A stretch of DNA of 64,000 bases from Alkaliphilus metalliredigens QYMF (GCF_000016985.1 NC_009633.1:4445539-4509538), one strand, 5' to 3'; positions 33,736 to 42,963 are shown, counted from the stretch's first letter. Notes: generated by a model from the sequence alone, not told the origin. Translations and numbers: made by a program.

Positions 33736-34305
33736 TTATCCCTCCCCATGATAAACAACCATAGCAGTTATTGTAATAGTACCCGTATTAGCCCCAGAAA
33801 CTTGACTCCATAGTATATCAAACCCATCATTTTCCACGTTGCGAATGTTACCACTGAGCCTATTTGTAGTATCTCCCTGTGATATAAGTATAGCGGAGCC
33901 CGTGTAAGGTCGCCATATTCCACTACCCGAACCTGAATAAAAGGACTTTTGTGCTCCTATTTGCCCAAAAAAACCTATACTTATAGTCGCTTGGCCTGTA
34001 ATGTTTGCATAAAGCGTAATTCCCTTTGGCTTTCTTGGTGTAGCAATATGCTGTGTTCCTAGGATACTCGCATCTCTTTGAAAATCTATAACTTCCGACA
34101 CACTTTCTGCCACATGCGAACCTAAGTCCTCATCTAAATTCATTACTTTTTGCCTGATTTCTTTTATGCATTTATATATTTTGTTAAACAACCAGTTAAA
34201 CCATCCAGCAGGAGGTTTTTCTGTTGGCAACCATCCATCACTTTTCTTTTGTGCTGGTGGTTCTGTGCCCTCGTTTAACCATTCAGGTAATTGTTCATTA
34301 AACAT
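33736..34305 (-). CDS. putative tail fibre / receptor-binding protein
   Basis: A 189-residue protein. The N terminus (WLNEGTEPPAQKKSDGWLPTEKPPAGWFNWLFN) is a tail-fibre attachment motif common in clostridial and PBSX-like phages; the C-terminal half is Gly/Ser/Thr-rich beta sequence, as expected for a small head-binding knob. It follows the last baseplate gene, the usual site for fibres. Short for a fibre, so it may be an adaptor or a trimmed host-recognition tip. Confidence 0.7.
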   Translation of the reverse strand: MFNEQLPEWLNEGTEPPAQKKSDGWLPTEKPPAGWFNWLFNKIYKCIKEIRQKVMNLDEDLGSHVAESVSEVIDFQRDASILGTQHIATPRKPKGITLYANITGQATISIGFFGQIGAQKSFYSGSGSGIWRPYTGSAILISQGDTTNRLSGNIRNVENDGFDILWSQVSGANTGTITITAMVVYHGEG

Positions 34306-34315
34306 TGTATCCCTC

Positions 34316-34945
34316 CTAATCTAATGGTAAGTTTGTATCATCTACAGGATCATAATATTCTCCCAGCATACCTCCCGATGTTTGATCTGTATCTGCAAAT
34401 CCTACATCAATATCAAACTCACTTTCGTTTTCAAGGCTAGAAAAGGCAAAAGTACCTGTAAATAATACATTTGCCCTTACTCCTGCCGCTACAATTCTAT
34501 TAACCAATCGTCCAAACTGATTAACACTAAATCCAACCGAATTTAATAATGCAGCAGGAACACTAACAAATATAGCGGCAGGTTCATTATCTAAAGTGCG
34601 ATACAACTCTTGTATATAGATATTTTTCTGCTCAGTGTTTAAGGTAATAGCTAAGACTCTTATTATAGTGTTGATATCACCTTTAGATAAGTTTCTTGCT
34701 ATCTTTGATTTTAGAAGTATTCGATAAACTTCATCAGGAGCTACACCTCTAAACTGTTGCACGTTCACGCCAATTTTATCTAAAGTAGCACCTATGGCTT
34801 GATCTATATCTCGATATTTTTCAGTAGTTTCTAAACTATCCTTTACTTCTTCAAGTTCTCCGACTACTACATTTAAAAGTTTCCCTATATTGATACTAGA
34901 GTCTTTTCTATAGTTATCAGTTAATCTTTGCAACAAATTAAGCAC
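34316..34945 (-). CDS. baseplate wedge protein, YmfQ/gp48-like position
   Basis: About 209 residues. An N-terminal helical domain (LNLLQRLTDNYRKD...EKYRDIDQAIGATLDKIGVNVQQFRG) is followed by a beta-rich C-terminal part. In Mu-like and PBSX-like phages a DUF2313/YmfQ-type protein occupies this place after the gpJ-like wedge. I start at the GTG (34945) preceded by GGTGGTGG; an upstream TTG would lengthen the overlap with the previous gene. Overlap suggests coupling. Family assignment rests mainly on position and general pattern. Confidence 0.65.
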   Translation of the reverse strand: MLNLLQRLTDNYRKDSSINIGKLLNVVVGELEEVKDSLETTEKYRDIDQAIGATLDKIGVNVQQFRGVAPDEVYRILLKSKIARNLSKGDINTIIRVLAITLNTEQKNIYIQELYRTLDNEPAAIFVSVPAALLNSVGFSVNQFGRLVNRIVAAGVRANVLFTGTFAFSSLENESEFDIDVGFADTDQTSGGMLGEYYDPVDDTNLPLD

Positions 34946-36125
34946 TAGTAACCACCACCTTGGTGTAATCAATTTCAGCTACTTCTGCCTGTGCTATGAC
35001 AATATTATTGACACTATAGTTTATACCATCTACCCCTATTTCCAGGTCTACATCATCAATGCCATCTATACGATAGATAACTTTAATTAGCCTAGTATAG
35101 ACAACATCTTGACCCATACCCAAGCCTGTGTAAACATTAGAATCTTCATCAAGTCCGCCGATGAATTTTATCAATTCAGTTCTAACAAGATCGTCCCCAT
35201 TGGTGGGATATTTATCATTTTTAGTAATGCTAATGTTACTGTAAATATCTACTACATCCGCATAAGTAAATTTAATATCATGTGGATTTCCTGAATCATC
35301 ATTTACGGTTACTGTTTCTTCACCAAAGCTTTCTATACCAGCTGCTTTAGTATCTAATATAGATTTACCTACATCTTCACTATTACCACCCAAAACATAG
35401 CACTCTATACTCTTAGGAGGTCTATCATCAGCATCAGTAATCATTGTGTTGTTCTCTACCACTAGAGATGCTCTGACTCCATCTAATTCAAGTAAACTAG
35501 CTCTAATACTATCTAATGTACTGGCACCACCACGACTAACAGATATAGCATATCTTTCCTTAAACTCTTGATCTAATTCTGGGTTTCTACCATTTGTTGT
35601 AGGAGCAGTATTAGTTACTTCATCGATGCCTTCTGTAGGGTTTGTAATCTCTGTAATCGTATTAGCTGGTACATTGCTTTCTATACCTGCTACAATTGCT
35701 TGTATAGGCACTGTTACTTCACCAGCTCCATCGATTGTTGCTTCCTCTATAGTTTGAAACTGTATACCATCATTAGTTTCCACAACAAAGCCCTGGGGCA
35801 CAATAGTACTTGCGTCACCGGTAATCGTAAGTTCACCTTCCGACAGTTGGGCCAATCTCCTCTCAATGCCAATATACTTTCCTACATAATCAAGTTGATT
35901 CCCTTCTGCTGTATCCACATAACCACTAAAGTAAACCTTCTCAGCAAGTTGCCATAATATAGCTACACTCCATGAAATTACTCGAAAAAATAGCCCCAAT
36001 GGACTTCTGGGACTAACATTTACATCTTCACCGAACAGGTTTCTTGCTCTAGTGTTCATGCTTTCAATTATGTCATTGTATTTCTTTCTTTTAAATCCTT
36101 TAGCCCCTAATCCAAAACTAGGCAA
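34938..36125 (-). CDS. baseplate J-like protein (XkdT/Mu gp47 type)
   Basis: A 395-residue baseplate wedge component. The N terminus has RARNLFGEDVNVSPRSPLGLFFRVISW; the central region contains the typical EGNQLDYVGKYIGIERRLA, GFVVETNDGIQFQT and RNPELDQEFKERYAIS, conserved in Baseplate_J proteins. TTG start with AGGAGGTG. It overlaps the gp25-like gene before it and the YmfQ-like gene after it by eight bases each. Confidence 0.88.
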   Translation of the reverse strand: MPSFGLGAKGFKRKKYNDIIESMNTRARNLFGEDVNVSPRSPLGLFFRVISWSVAILWQLAEKVYFSGYVDTAEGNQLDYVGKYIGIERRLAQLSEGELTITGDASTIVPQGFVVETNDGIQFQTIEEATIDGAGEVTVPIQAIVAGIESNVPANTITEITNPTEGIDEVTNTAPTTNGRNPELDQEFKERYAISVSRGGASTLDSIRASLLELDGVRASLVVENNTMITDADDRPPKSIECYVLGGNSEDVGKSILDTKAAGIESFGEETVTVNDDSGNPHDIKFTYADVVDIYSNISITKNDKYPTNGDDLVRTELIKFIGGLDEDSNVYTGLGMGQDVVYTRLIKVIYRIDGIDDVDLEIGVDGINYSVNNIVIAQAEVAEIDYTKVVVTSA

Positions 36126-36483
36126 TATCTAACACCTCCTGACCTTCTAAGAGTTCCCCTGATTGCATTTTAACTTTAAAGTCAATCGTGACCTTTCTGC
36201 TTTTTCTTTCAACTATAATGTTTAACTCTTCTACCTCCTGGACTCTTGGGTCTTGATTAGCTGCTTCAATAACCGCTAACCTTATTTGTTCTTCATCCAC
36301 TTGCTTTGTCTGCAAAACAGAATAGTCAAAGCCATGCTCTGGTTCTAAAAAAAATTCATTAAGCCTGGTTGTGAAAACCCTATTTATACTTTGAATTTCT
36401 TCATCTTTGCCTTCTACCATTACAATGTTGTTCTGTCCATCAAAAACAATATCGTCATCAACTATTTTAAAGGTTTTCATCAT
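36118..36483 (-). CDS. gp25/XkdS-like baseplate wedge protein (DUF2634)
   Basis: A 121-residue protein with TTRLNEFFLEPEHGFDYSVLQTKQ and a C-terminal VDFKVK-type strand, the gpW/gp25-like lysozyme-fold wedge that nucleates contractile-tail baseplates. It overlaps genes on both sides by a few bases. Confidence 0.8.
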   Translation of the reverse strand: MMKTFKIVDDDIVFDGQNNIVMVEGKDEEIQSINRVFTTRLNEFFLEPEHGFDYSVLQTKQVDEEQIRLAVIEAANQDPRVQEVEELNIIVERKSRKVTIDFKVKMQSGELLEGQEVLDIA

Positions 36484-36776
36484 ATCACCCCTAGTATCAC
36501 TGCATCAGTTAAATCGTGTTTCCTACTTCCGACTCCGTCTAAAGCTCTTTCGCTAAAGGCCACAGCCACAACATCATCCTTCTCTAGTGGTATATTCTTC
36601 AACTTCAGGGGATTTATAATAATAGGGTAAGCTTCCGTTCTCCCATTTTTATATTTGCGCTTTGGAATAGGTCTTATCGTTAATTGCGGTGTAATAGATA
36701 CCACTCGGCATAACATAAAAGTGTGTAGGTCTGCTAATCTTTCTTCTAAAATATCTTGTATCACTTTATCTATCAT
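36480..36776 (-). CDS. XkdR-like (DUF2577) baseplate protein
   Basis: A 98-residue OB-like beta protein: MLCRVVSITPQLTIRPIPKRKYK, then KNIPLEKDDVVAVAFSERALD. Pattern and position between the hub (gpD-like) and gp25-like genes fit XkdR/DUF2577, probably part of the central spike or hub. Confidence 0.7.
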   Translation of the reverse strand: MIDKVIQDILEERLADLHTFMLCRVVSITPQLTIRPIPKRKYKNGRTEAYPIIINPLKLKNIPLEKDDVVAVAFSERALDGVGSRKHDLTDAVILGVI

Positions 36777-37549
36777 ATCGGCAACACCTCCACCTCTGTA
36801 ATAAAATCCCCAAGATGCTGGCCTTTCACTACTCTAAAGTTGCCTGTCACAATTCTAGATTCAATCTGGACCAAACTATCTGTATTCATTTTATTATTCA
36901 ATAGCATATTCACTTTGTATCCTTTTTTATCATCGATAATGATAGGCTCAGGAGAACCAACCATACCAGTCTTGCTACTTAGCAAGAAGCCTGTGGCAGT
37001 CCCAGCATTGGGAGGCCTAACGAATGCAATGTTATTTTTAATGTAAAGCTTACTCCCAGCTTCAGTGGCAATATTTTTAATTGTGTTCTTTAGCATTCCA
37101 CTTACTACCTTGCCTTTACTGTAAGTAATATCATTTGCAAGTCTCAGTTCACCAATTTCAAGACCAAAACTACTTAAAGCATCCCTTAATATTGTGGATG
37201 CTTTCATTCCCTCTTTGTAGGACTTGCTAAAAGTTTTACTCATCCACCTATCAATGCCTGGTGCAATCATCATTTTGAATTCTAAGTCAGTACCAATATT
37301 TCTCTGCTCATAATCAGCAACTGTTCCTACTAATATAGCCCCTATATCCTCTCCATACCCTGCATTCAGTATTACTTCAGTACTCTTTCCGATTCTATTA
37401 ATGCTATCCATACTCAAATTGTATATTGACACATCACATATATTTGGTTCTGGATCACTGTCAAATGGCACACTGAAATCAATATCAATGTTATCGCTCA
37501 AATATGATTTATTTCCTATTATCAATTCAACTTTTCTATTGAATAGCAT
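36773..37549 (-). CDS. baseplate hub protein, XkdQ/gpD-like
   Basis: About 258 residues with the late-control gpD/XkdQ fold pattern: an N-terminal FNRKVELIIGN domain, YNLSMDSINRIGKSTEVILNAGYGED, and GFLLSSKTGMVGSPEPI later. This is the T4 gp27-like hub beneath the tube. The ATG at 37549 is 9 bases after GGAG; an ATG 9 bases earlier is also possible. Confidence 0.78.
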   Translation of the reverse strand: MLFNRKVELIIGNKSYLSDNIDIDFSVPFDSDPEPNICDVSIYNLSMDSINRIGKSTEVILNAGYGEDIGAILVGTVADYEQRNIGTDLEFKMMIAPGIDRWMSKTFSKSYKEGMKASTILRDALSSFGLEIGELRLANDITYSKGKVVSGMLKNTIKNIATEAGSKLYIKNNIAFVRPPNAGTATGFLLSSKTGMVGSPEPIIIDDKKGYKVNMLLNNKMNTDSLVQIESRIVTGNFRVVKGQHLGDFITEVEVLPI

Positions 37550-37865
37550 CAGGTTCATCTCCTATAATGTATAGAAATACTTTTACGTTAAGGTTCTCGT
37601 AAGTCACCCTAGTCTCTTCATCTGCTAAATCAAGAGGCACTATCAGTACAGGCGGTATGGGTAGATGCAGAAATGTTGTAAACAAAGGTTTTCCATATAC
37701 TATCTTTTCTCCCAATAAAACAACTTCTTCTCCTTTATAAAGGTCGATAGTAAAATAATCATACTCTCCATTGTAATTAATTTCTGACGTGAAGGTAATC
37801 CCACCTAGCTGGATATCAAATTGATAAGGGATTAAGTTTTTTTCTATTGAAATGTAATCTATCAT
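37536..37865 (-). CDS. probable baseplate plug protein
   Basis: A 109-residue, all-beta, hydrophobic-strand protein (IPYQFDIQLGGITFTSEINYN, FTTFLHLPIPPVLIVPLDLA). Small proteins with this pattern sit between Dit-like and hub genes in simple contractile phages and form a plug in the baseplate. Assigned from pattern and position. Confidence 0.55.
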   Translation of the reverse strand: MIDYISIEKNLIPYQFDIQLGGITFTSEINYNGEYDYFTIDLYKGEEVVLLGEKIVYGKPLFTTFLHLPIPPVLIVPLDLADEETRVTYENLNVKVFLYIIGDEPDAIQ

Positions 37866-38452
37866 AATGACCTAAACCCCCTATCAAAGCTAGCTTGTAT
37901 TTTTGCCGCTGCTTCGACACTTCTTTTTTCTGCTTCATATTTATCATACAGAGCTTGGTATCTTTGTGTGTCCGCGGATTGTCCTCTGACCGACTGTGTC
38001 CCTTTGTTAGTTACTTCTTTAGTCTGTGTTTTGACCGCTGCAACTGCTACAGCAGGAGGTTTAGGACTTACAGGATCAGCTAATGGTATCTGTATCGTTT
38101 GACTCTTTGCAACCTTTATCTCCTTTAATAGCATGGTAAAGCTAAACCCATTAGCGACCCTATTATTGTGATCCGTTCTAAATATTTCAATAGACATGTT
38201 GTCAAAAATATTTCTACCTACATACTTTAATAATTCTTTGGTCTTAAAATATCTTCTCAATACGCTTATTTTTTGTCCTGCATGTATTCCAGTAACATAC
38301 CCATCTATGGCCAGAATTGTAGGCTTATTATTGATATGATCAGATACAGTGCCAATATCCTCTACAGGTCTATCTGTGATTTCATTACTGAATTCAGGAC
38401 TTTCATTTCCTACCGTTGAAAATTCTACTTCGCCAAGCTTTACTCTAGCCAT
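37862..38452 (-). CDS. Dit-like distal tail protein
   Basis: A 196-residue protein. An N-terminal beta domain (about 1-125) contains IDGYVTGIHAGQKISVLRRYF and is followed by a Lys/Ala/Gln-rich coiled tail. The domain resembles Dit-like N-terminal domains of contractile phages. The Ala-Lys linker and helical C terminus may contact the tape measure. It directly follows the tape-measure gene, the usual order. Confidence 0.6.
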   Translation of the reverse strand: MARVKLGEVEFSTVGNESPEFSNEITDRPVEDIGTVSDHINNKPTILAIDGYVTGIHAGQKISVLRRYFKTKELLKYVGRNIFDNMSIEIFRTDHNNRVANGFSFTMLLKEIKVAKSQTIQIPLADPVSPKPPAVAVAAVKTQTKEVTNKGTQSVRGQSADTQRYQALYDKYEAEKRSVEAAAKIQASFDRGFRSL

Positions 38453-38464
38453 CTTTTCACCTCG

Positions 38465-40222
38465 CTATGCCTCTGTTAATGCAGGATTCCTCAGGCTTAA
38501 TTTCTTAGCATATCTATCCATAAGAGAATTAAATTCTCTTTCTAATTCATTTGCTGCTTGCCTAGCATTTGTACCATTTCCCACTTCTATCTTGACATTA
38601 GGGCTAAATGTCATTTTAGAGTTGTTTGTTACTGCTCCACTCAATGCTCTGTCTGTCATGCGTTCCATAGACTTTGTTGTGTTTGGAATAGAGGAATCGA
38701 TTCCTGTTTCTAATCCCCCTACTATATTCCCTCCATATTCGATCATGAGCTTTGAGTCTGAATTAATACCGAAGAAGCTCTTTACTGAATTGCCTATACC
38801 ACTCGCTACATCCCTGGCTGCTTGTGCTGCATCCGAACCCATACTTGTTATACCATTGATTAAGCCCTGTACAATGTCAGATCCTACTTCACGAAGATCA
38901 ATCCCATTCAAATATGCTAGGGTCTCATCCCATACCTCATTTACAGCTTGTAATGGTGGATAGCTCATTATAGAATCTATGATGTCGCTTGCCATATCAT
39001 TTACATAGGCGCTCGCTCTACTTCCAAGTTCAGCAAATTTATCAATTGTACCATTCACTACATTATCCGATTTATCTAATAACCAATCCATGGCATCGCC
39101 AGACCTTTCAGTAACTGCATCCCAGTTCCTCCATAGTTGCCATACACCAACGCCCAAAACTGCTACTGCGCCGCCTACAGCTCCTACCGGAGTCGCTAAA
39201 ACCGCAAATGCTGCACTAGCTATTTTTGCTGCTGGTCCCGCTGCTAGCAATAAGGGTACCAAACTACTTGATAGCTCAATCAATGGTCCGTATTGATAGG
39301 CCAATTGTTCTGCTGCACTGGTTAATTTTTGCATAGCTGTATCACCAGAGTTATTGGCGTCTGCTAAAGCTTGCGTCAATCCCTCAGCCTCTAACAGTCT
39401 TTCACTTTGATTCTCTAATACTTCTTGTGACACGCCTAGTTCTTTCCAAAACCTCTCTATATCGCCTTCGGCATCTTTTAAAGCATTTTGAAATCCAGAT
39501 ACCGCTCTAGGACCCCTGATGCCTTCTGCCTCTAATCCTGCCATAGCAATTGCTATTTCATCTACATTTAATCCCATGGCTCTTAACGTCGGAGCTTCCC
39601 TTCTCATTAATTGTCCCATCTCGCCCATCCCTACGGTAGTTTGAGTAATAAGCCAAGTCATTGTATCAAGATGTTCTTCTGCTTCAGTCAGTGGTATATC
39701 CAAAGCTGACAGCGTACGATCAAAGAAGTCTATACCAGAAACCATATCCTTTCCCGTCGCGTCTGCAAATGTATCAAACACAGGCAATAAACTTTCGAAT
39801 TGGCTTTGCGTGTTATAACCAGACTGTTGAAGCCTGTCCATTCCAGCTAGAGCATCCTCAGTTGCAAAAGTATGATCAGTTAGTGAACCAACCATTGTTC
39901 TTATTTCCTTTTCTGTCATATCTGTTGTGACAGCTAATCCTCTAGTAGCAGTAGTCAATTCAGCTTGTTGTCTGGCCATTTTTTCAATAGCTAATCCTGT
40001 AGCTCCTGCTGCCAAAGTAATCTTCTTCCAATTCTCTTCTATTACCTTCCCTGCACCCATTGTAGTTCTTCCTAGTTCATCAGTTGCTGAATCCATGCCT
40101 TCGATGTTTTCGGTTGCTCCCATGGCAGTTTCTCTTAACTCATTGGTAGCATCATCCATCTGTACAACAGCGCTCGCATTCCCGTTGAATGCAACATCAA
40201 AAATTAAACTCCTGAGACTCAT
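38465..40222 (-). CDS. tail tape measure protein
   Basis: A 585-residue protein with helical N-terminal repeats, a central hydrophobic stretch (LIELSSSLVPLLLAAGPAA and AVLATPVGAVGGAVAVLGVGV, about 310-360) and a C-terminal helical/tip region. It determines tail length. Its ATG overlaps the stop of the frameshifted tail-chaperone extension (ATGA), the standard layout of chaperone followed by tape measure. It is short, implying a short tail or few repeats. Confidence 0.88.
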   Translation of the reverse strand: MSLRSLIFDVAFNGNASAVVQMDDATNELRETAMGATENIEGMDSATDELGRTTMGAGKVIEENWKKITLAAGATGLAIEKMARQQAELTTATRGLAVTTDMTEKEIRTMVGSLTDHTFATEDALAGMDRLQQSGYNTQSQFESLLPVFDTFADATGKDMVSGIDFFDRTLSALDIPLTEAEEHLDTMTWLITQTTVGMGEMGQLMRREAPTLRAMGLNVDEIAIAMAGLEAEGIRGPRAVSGFQNALKDAEGDIERFWKELGVSQEVLENQSERLLEAEGLTQALADANNSGDTAMQKLTSAAEQLAYQYGPLIELSSSLVPLLLAAGPAAKIASAAFAVLATPVGAVGGAVAVLGVGVWQLWRNWDAVTERSGDAMDWLLDKSDNVVNGTIDKFAELGSRASAYVNDMASDIIDSIMSYPPLQAVNEVWDETLAYLNGIDLREVGSDIVQGLINGITSMGSDAAQAARDVASGIGNSVKSFFGINSDSKLMIEYGGNIVGGLETGIDSSIPNTTKSMERMTDRALSGAVTNNSKMTFSPNVKIEVGNGTNARQAANELEREFNSLMDRYAKKLSLRNPALTEA

Positions 40223-40654
40223 TTCTTCCCCCCTTCATTACGTTGCTCTATAATAAGGTCAATGTATATGTCGAGGGCTGCATTAGCTTCTTCTAAGTCA
40301 TCCTCACTCATACTACAAGCTTCCGTATAGCTAATCTTGCCCTCCATCACCAGTCTCCATATTAGCCAATTCTTTCTGGCCATGTCGTGATAGTTTTTGT
40401 TCTTCTTTTCTTTGTCGCTTGCATTGAAAGTTTATGGCTGCTGTTATGACCTCTTCTAACGTTTCAATTTCTTCGAAATCATCTATTCCCACTTTAGGAC
40501 TTATAATTACATGTTCAAATACTTCGGTGTAAAGGAGCTCTTGAGATGAATTTCCGTATTTATTTTTTGACCTTTCCCTAATTTTAAGCCATTCCCTTGG
40601 TGTAACTTTTTGAAATATATACTCAACGCCCTCGACTGTAATTTTATTTTTCAT
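40219..40654 (-). CDS. tail assembly chaperone, frameshifted long form
   Basis: After the stop of the short chaperone (40331), the +1 frame stays open for about 40 codons (ISYTEACSMSEDDLEEANAALDIYIDLIIEQR) and stops exactly at the tape-measure start. Entry would be around GGA GGG CAA (40338-40345), by +1 or -2 slippage. The length, acidic-helical character and stop/start overlap fit the conserved G-GT recoding of long-tailed phages (Mu uses -2). Reinitiation at the internal ATG of MSEDDL is the alternative. Confidence 0.6.
40331..40654 (-). CDS. tail assembly chaperone, short form
   Basis: A 107-residue protein with the XkdN/gpG-type pattern: an N-terminal beta-hairpin (ITVEGVEYIFQKVTPREWLKIRER), helical middle and charged C terminus. 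It keeps the tape measure soluble during tail assembly. AGGAGGG ribosome site. A small membrane-protein gene (40715-40969) separates it from the tail-tube gene. Confidence 0.75.
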   Translation of the reverse strand: MKNKITVEGVEYIFQKVTPREWLKIRERSKNKYGNSSQELLYTEVFEHVIISPKVGIDDFEEIETLEEVITAAINFQCKRQRKEEQKLSRHGQKELANMETGDGGQD

Positions 40655-40679
40655 AATTTCCCTCCTATTTTTGGATATT

Positions 40680-40704
40680 AAAAAAGCACCTTCTCAGATG
40701 CTTT
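40680..40704 (-). terminator. terminator after the small membrane-protein gene
   Basis: Minus-strand stem AAGCATC/GGTGCTT followed by TTTTTT, inside the late tail operon. Confidence 0.75.
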
Positions 40705-40714
40705 CTTATTACTT

Positions 40715-40969
40715 TTACAAATAAATCAGTAACATTACTAATGTAGTAAATGTGAACGAAACAATCAAAAGTATTCTTGCGAATTTAGGAAATCCAGTTA
40801 GTTTTACTTTTTCTGCACTTACTTCTTTTTTTTCTTTAGGCTTACCCTGAAATTTTTCAATTGGAATATATAGAACCGCTAGTATCAATCCTATAAAAGC
40901 CCCTGTTGTTTCTCCAAGTAAATATCCGATCCATGGAAAACTAATAAAAGCACTTACTATCCTAAACAT
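40715..40969 (-). CDS. two-helix membrane protein, candidate moron
   Basis: An 84-residue protein with two or three membrane segments (about 4-33 and 63-84) joined by a Lys-rich cytosolic loop (FQGKPKEKKEVSAEKVK). It interrupts the tube-chaperone gene order and has its own terminator (40680) and a TATAAT-like -10 upstream near 40990. That layout is typical of phage morons expressed in the lysogen. Superinfection exclusion is a reasonable guess, but no family is recognised. Confidence 0.7.
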   Translation of the reverse strand: MFRIVSAFISFPWIGYLLGETTGAFIGLILAVLYIPIEKFQGKPKEKKEVSAEKVKLTGFPKFARILLIVSFTFTTLVMLLIYL

Positions 40970-41024
40970 AATACCCCCCCTAACCTTTTGCCTATATTAT
41001 ATACAAGTCAGGGGAATTTTACCA

Positions 41025-41429
41025 CTATCTTGCAGAATAATCCGCTACGTAAATCCTATATTCTCGTTTTGACTCTGAATTAGAAAATTCTTTCTTGCTT
41101 GTCCTTGTCACTCTACATCGGTTCCCACCTGCATTCACTCCATTTGCAGTTAAGTCTACAATTTGAGCTGATACAATAGCATTTTCACCTTTTCTGTTTG
41201 CCAAGCCATCGAGATATGGCACTGATGGAGATGTTTGCTTTAAAATAATTCCAATCGCACCCGTAGGATCGTTTGTTTCAGAGAAGGTTACTTCTCCCTT
41301 CACCCCAACTTGGACAGAAAATTTATCTTCATTTGCCTCTGATGTTATTGCAGTACCATCTGCAAAACCCGTGATGAACCTACCGCCAACAATTACATTA
41401 ACACCATTCATATCATAAGTTGTTACCAT
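41025..41429 (-). CDS. tail tube protein (DUF3277)
   Basis: A 134-residue beta-rich protein with VIVGGRFITGFADGTAITSEANEDKF and SETNDPTGAIGIILKQTSPS. This fits DUF3277, the tube protein of KPP10-like contractile tails. It follows the sheath gene directly with AGGAGGG ribosome site. Confidence 0.82.
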   Translation of the reverse strand: MVTTYDMNGVNVIVGGRFITGFADGTAITSEANEDKFSVQVGVKGEVTFSETNDPTGAIGIILKQTSPSVPYLDGLANRKGENAIVSAQIVDLTANGVNAGGNRCRVTRTSKKEFSNSESKREYRIYVADYSAR

Positions 41430-41440
41430 CTATATCCCTC

Positions 41441-42445
41441 CTAGTACTTTAATACACCGCTAATAGTTCCCTCATGGATAGCCCCTGCAAGGTCTGCACT
41501 CCAAGATACACCATTATAAACTCGATTTGCGATATCATTTGTAGGAGTGTCTTCACGTTTAACGTAATTGATTTGAAAAACTCCATTATCATCATCATCC
41601 CGTAAAATGATACCCTGTGTTACTCCAAGTTTTAATACCTTTTCAGCTACAGATACCAATGAAGCAATGCCAACATTATCATAAGCAATCTTTTCTGTGT
41701 TAACAGCAAGTAAAGCACTTTCTTCTTCCATTTTAAATTGCAAGAAGAATGCGCCCAGGACTACATCAATGTACTCACCTGATGTTGTTTTTCCTTCGGT
41801 AGTCTGTAGCACTCCCATTTTTCTAATGTAGGAGAATCCGTTGTCATCGTGCAATTGAGCTAATTCAGTGGCCGTTATTTCTGATGCCAATACGCCTGAA
41901 ATACTTCTAAATTTTGCAGTAACTCCACCTATCATTCTAACAAGCATATAAGCTGCCAAACCTTCTGCAACATAAGCTTCAGGGCTGTGATGGAACATTA
42001 CTGTTGTTTGCTCAGACTCGATTTGTGCTGGTAAACTAAGGTCCTGAGTCGTAGTAAAATACATTTTTTCTTGAGTGTCGATCCATCCACTCAATGCAAT
42101 AACTTCGGCATTTGCATTCTCCGTACAGGTTAATGCAAACCAATCATTATTAACATTTACCAGCTCGTTTAATGCTGTGACTAAATCAGCTGGTTCACCT
42201 ATTTCACTGTCATACTCTTTGCCAAATATAGCTACTTGCTGAGGCGCTGGGTTTTGTCCAAATATCCTACTTGCAATCTTGTAGGCATCATCTGTAACAG
42301 CATAGTCATCCGCCACACCTTGTATGTCATTATACAGGGTGTATGGATGATCCTTCGAGGTGTCTAGAACAAGAATTAATCCAAAGCCTCTTTGTTTGAT
42401 TGCAGCTGTCAACTTGCTTATATTAACTACAAAGTCTTTCTTCAT
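41441..42445 (-). CDS. tail sheath protein (DUF3383)
   Basis: A 334-residue contractile sheath subunit of the DUF3383 type: N-terminal VVNISKLTAAIKQRGFGLILVLD, a central domain and a C-terminal VYNGVSWSADLAGAIHEGTISGVLKY strand that interlocks subunits. Followed by the DUF3277 tube gene, the expected pair. AGGAGGT ribosome site. Confidence 0.85.
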   Translation of the reverse strand: MKKDFVVNISKLTAAIKQRGFGLILVLDTSKDHPYTLYNDIQGVADDYAVTDDAYKIASRIFGQNPAPQQVAIFGKEYDSEIGEPADLVTALNELVNVNNDWFALTCTENANAEVIALSGWIDTQEKMYFTTTQDLSLPAQIESEQTTVMFHHSPEAYVAEGLAAYMLVRMIGGVTAKFRSISGVLASEITATELAQLHDDNGFSYIRKMGVLQTTEGKTTSGEYIDVVLGAFFLQFKMEEESALLAVNTEKIAYDNVGIASLVSVAEKVLKLGVTQGIILRDDDDNGVFQINYVKREDTPTNDIANRVYNGVSWSADLAGAIHEGTISGVLKY

Positions 42446-42456
42446 CTACTTACCTC

Positions 42457-42963
42457 CTATTCAATCCGACTGAATGAATATGTTTCAATTGTTTCGATCT
42501 TCTTTTTTAACTCTCTTGTGTATCTCAAAATTACATCAAATCCATATCGTCTTTCATAATCTATAATCATCAGTGCATCTCTATTTTCTATAGTAGATGT
42601 GCTTACTGTGACTATATTTTTTCGTTTGAGCCATTCACACCCATGGAACTTAAAAAAATCTTTAGTTTTCATTGCAACGCTTTTAGCTTCTTCCGCCGTC
42701 TTAGCAAATACATTTATAGAGAAGCTTGGCTCAGAAGTTTCTATTTTCTGAACTTCAATGTCAGAATCAAAGTTTGGATTTTCACTTTCTACTGTTTCAT
42801 AGTTGTAAATTCCCACGCTAGGATCATCAGGCTCAGCGATGATTTTGAATGTAATGTATGGATACTGTGGTTTTTCTCCTTTTTGATCCGCAAATATTGC
42901 TTTAGTAACATTTGTGAATGCTTTTAACTCCTCCAAAATATCTCCTAATGTCTCCTCATTCAT
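42457..42963 (-). CDS. phage neck/tail terminator protein
   Basis: A 168-residue protein: ADQKGEKPQYPYITFKIIAEPDDPSVG, IETSEPSFSINVFAKTAEEAKSVAMKTKDFF, then IIDYERRYGFDVILRYTRE. This is the tail-terminator/neck pattern of contractile phages, capping the tube next to the head. Starts inside the upstream connector gene (4-base overlap). Confidence 0.7.
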   Translation of the reverse strand: MNEETLGDILEELKAFTNVTKAIFADQKGEKPQYPYITFKIIAEPDDPSVGIYNYETVESENPNFDSDIEVQKIETSEPSFSINVFAKTAEEAKSVAMKTKDFFKFHGCEWLKRKNIVTVSTSTIENRDALMIIDYERRYGFDVILRYTRELKKKIETIETYSFSRIE

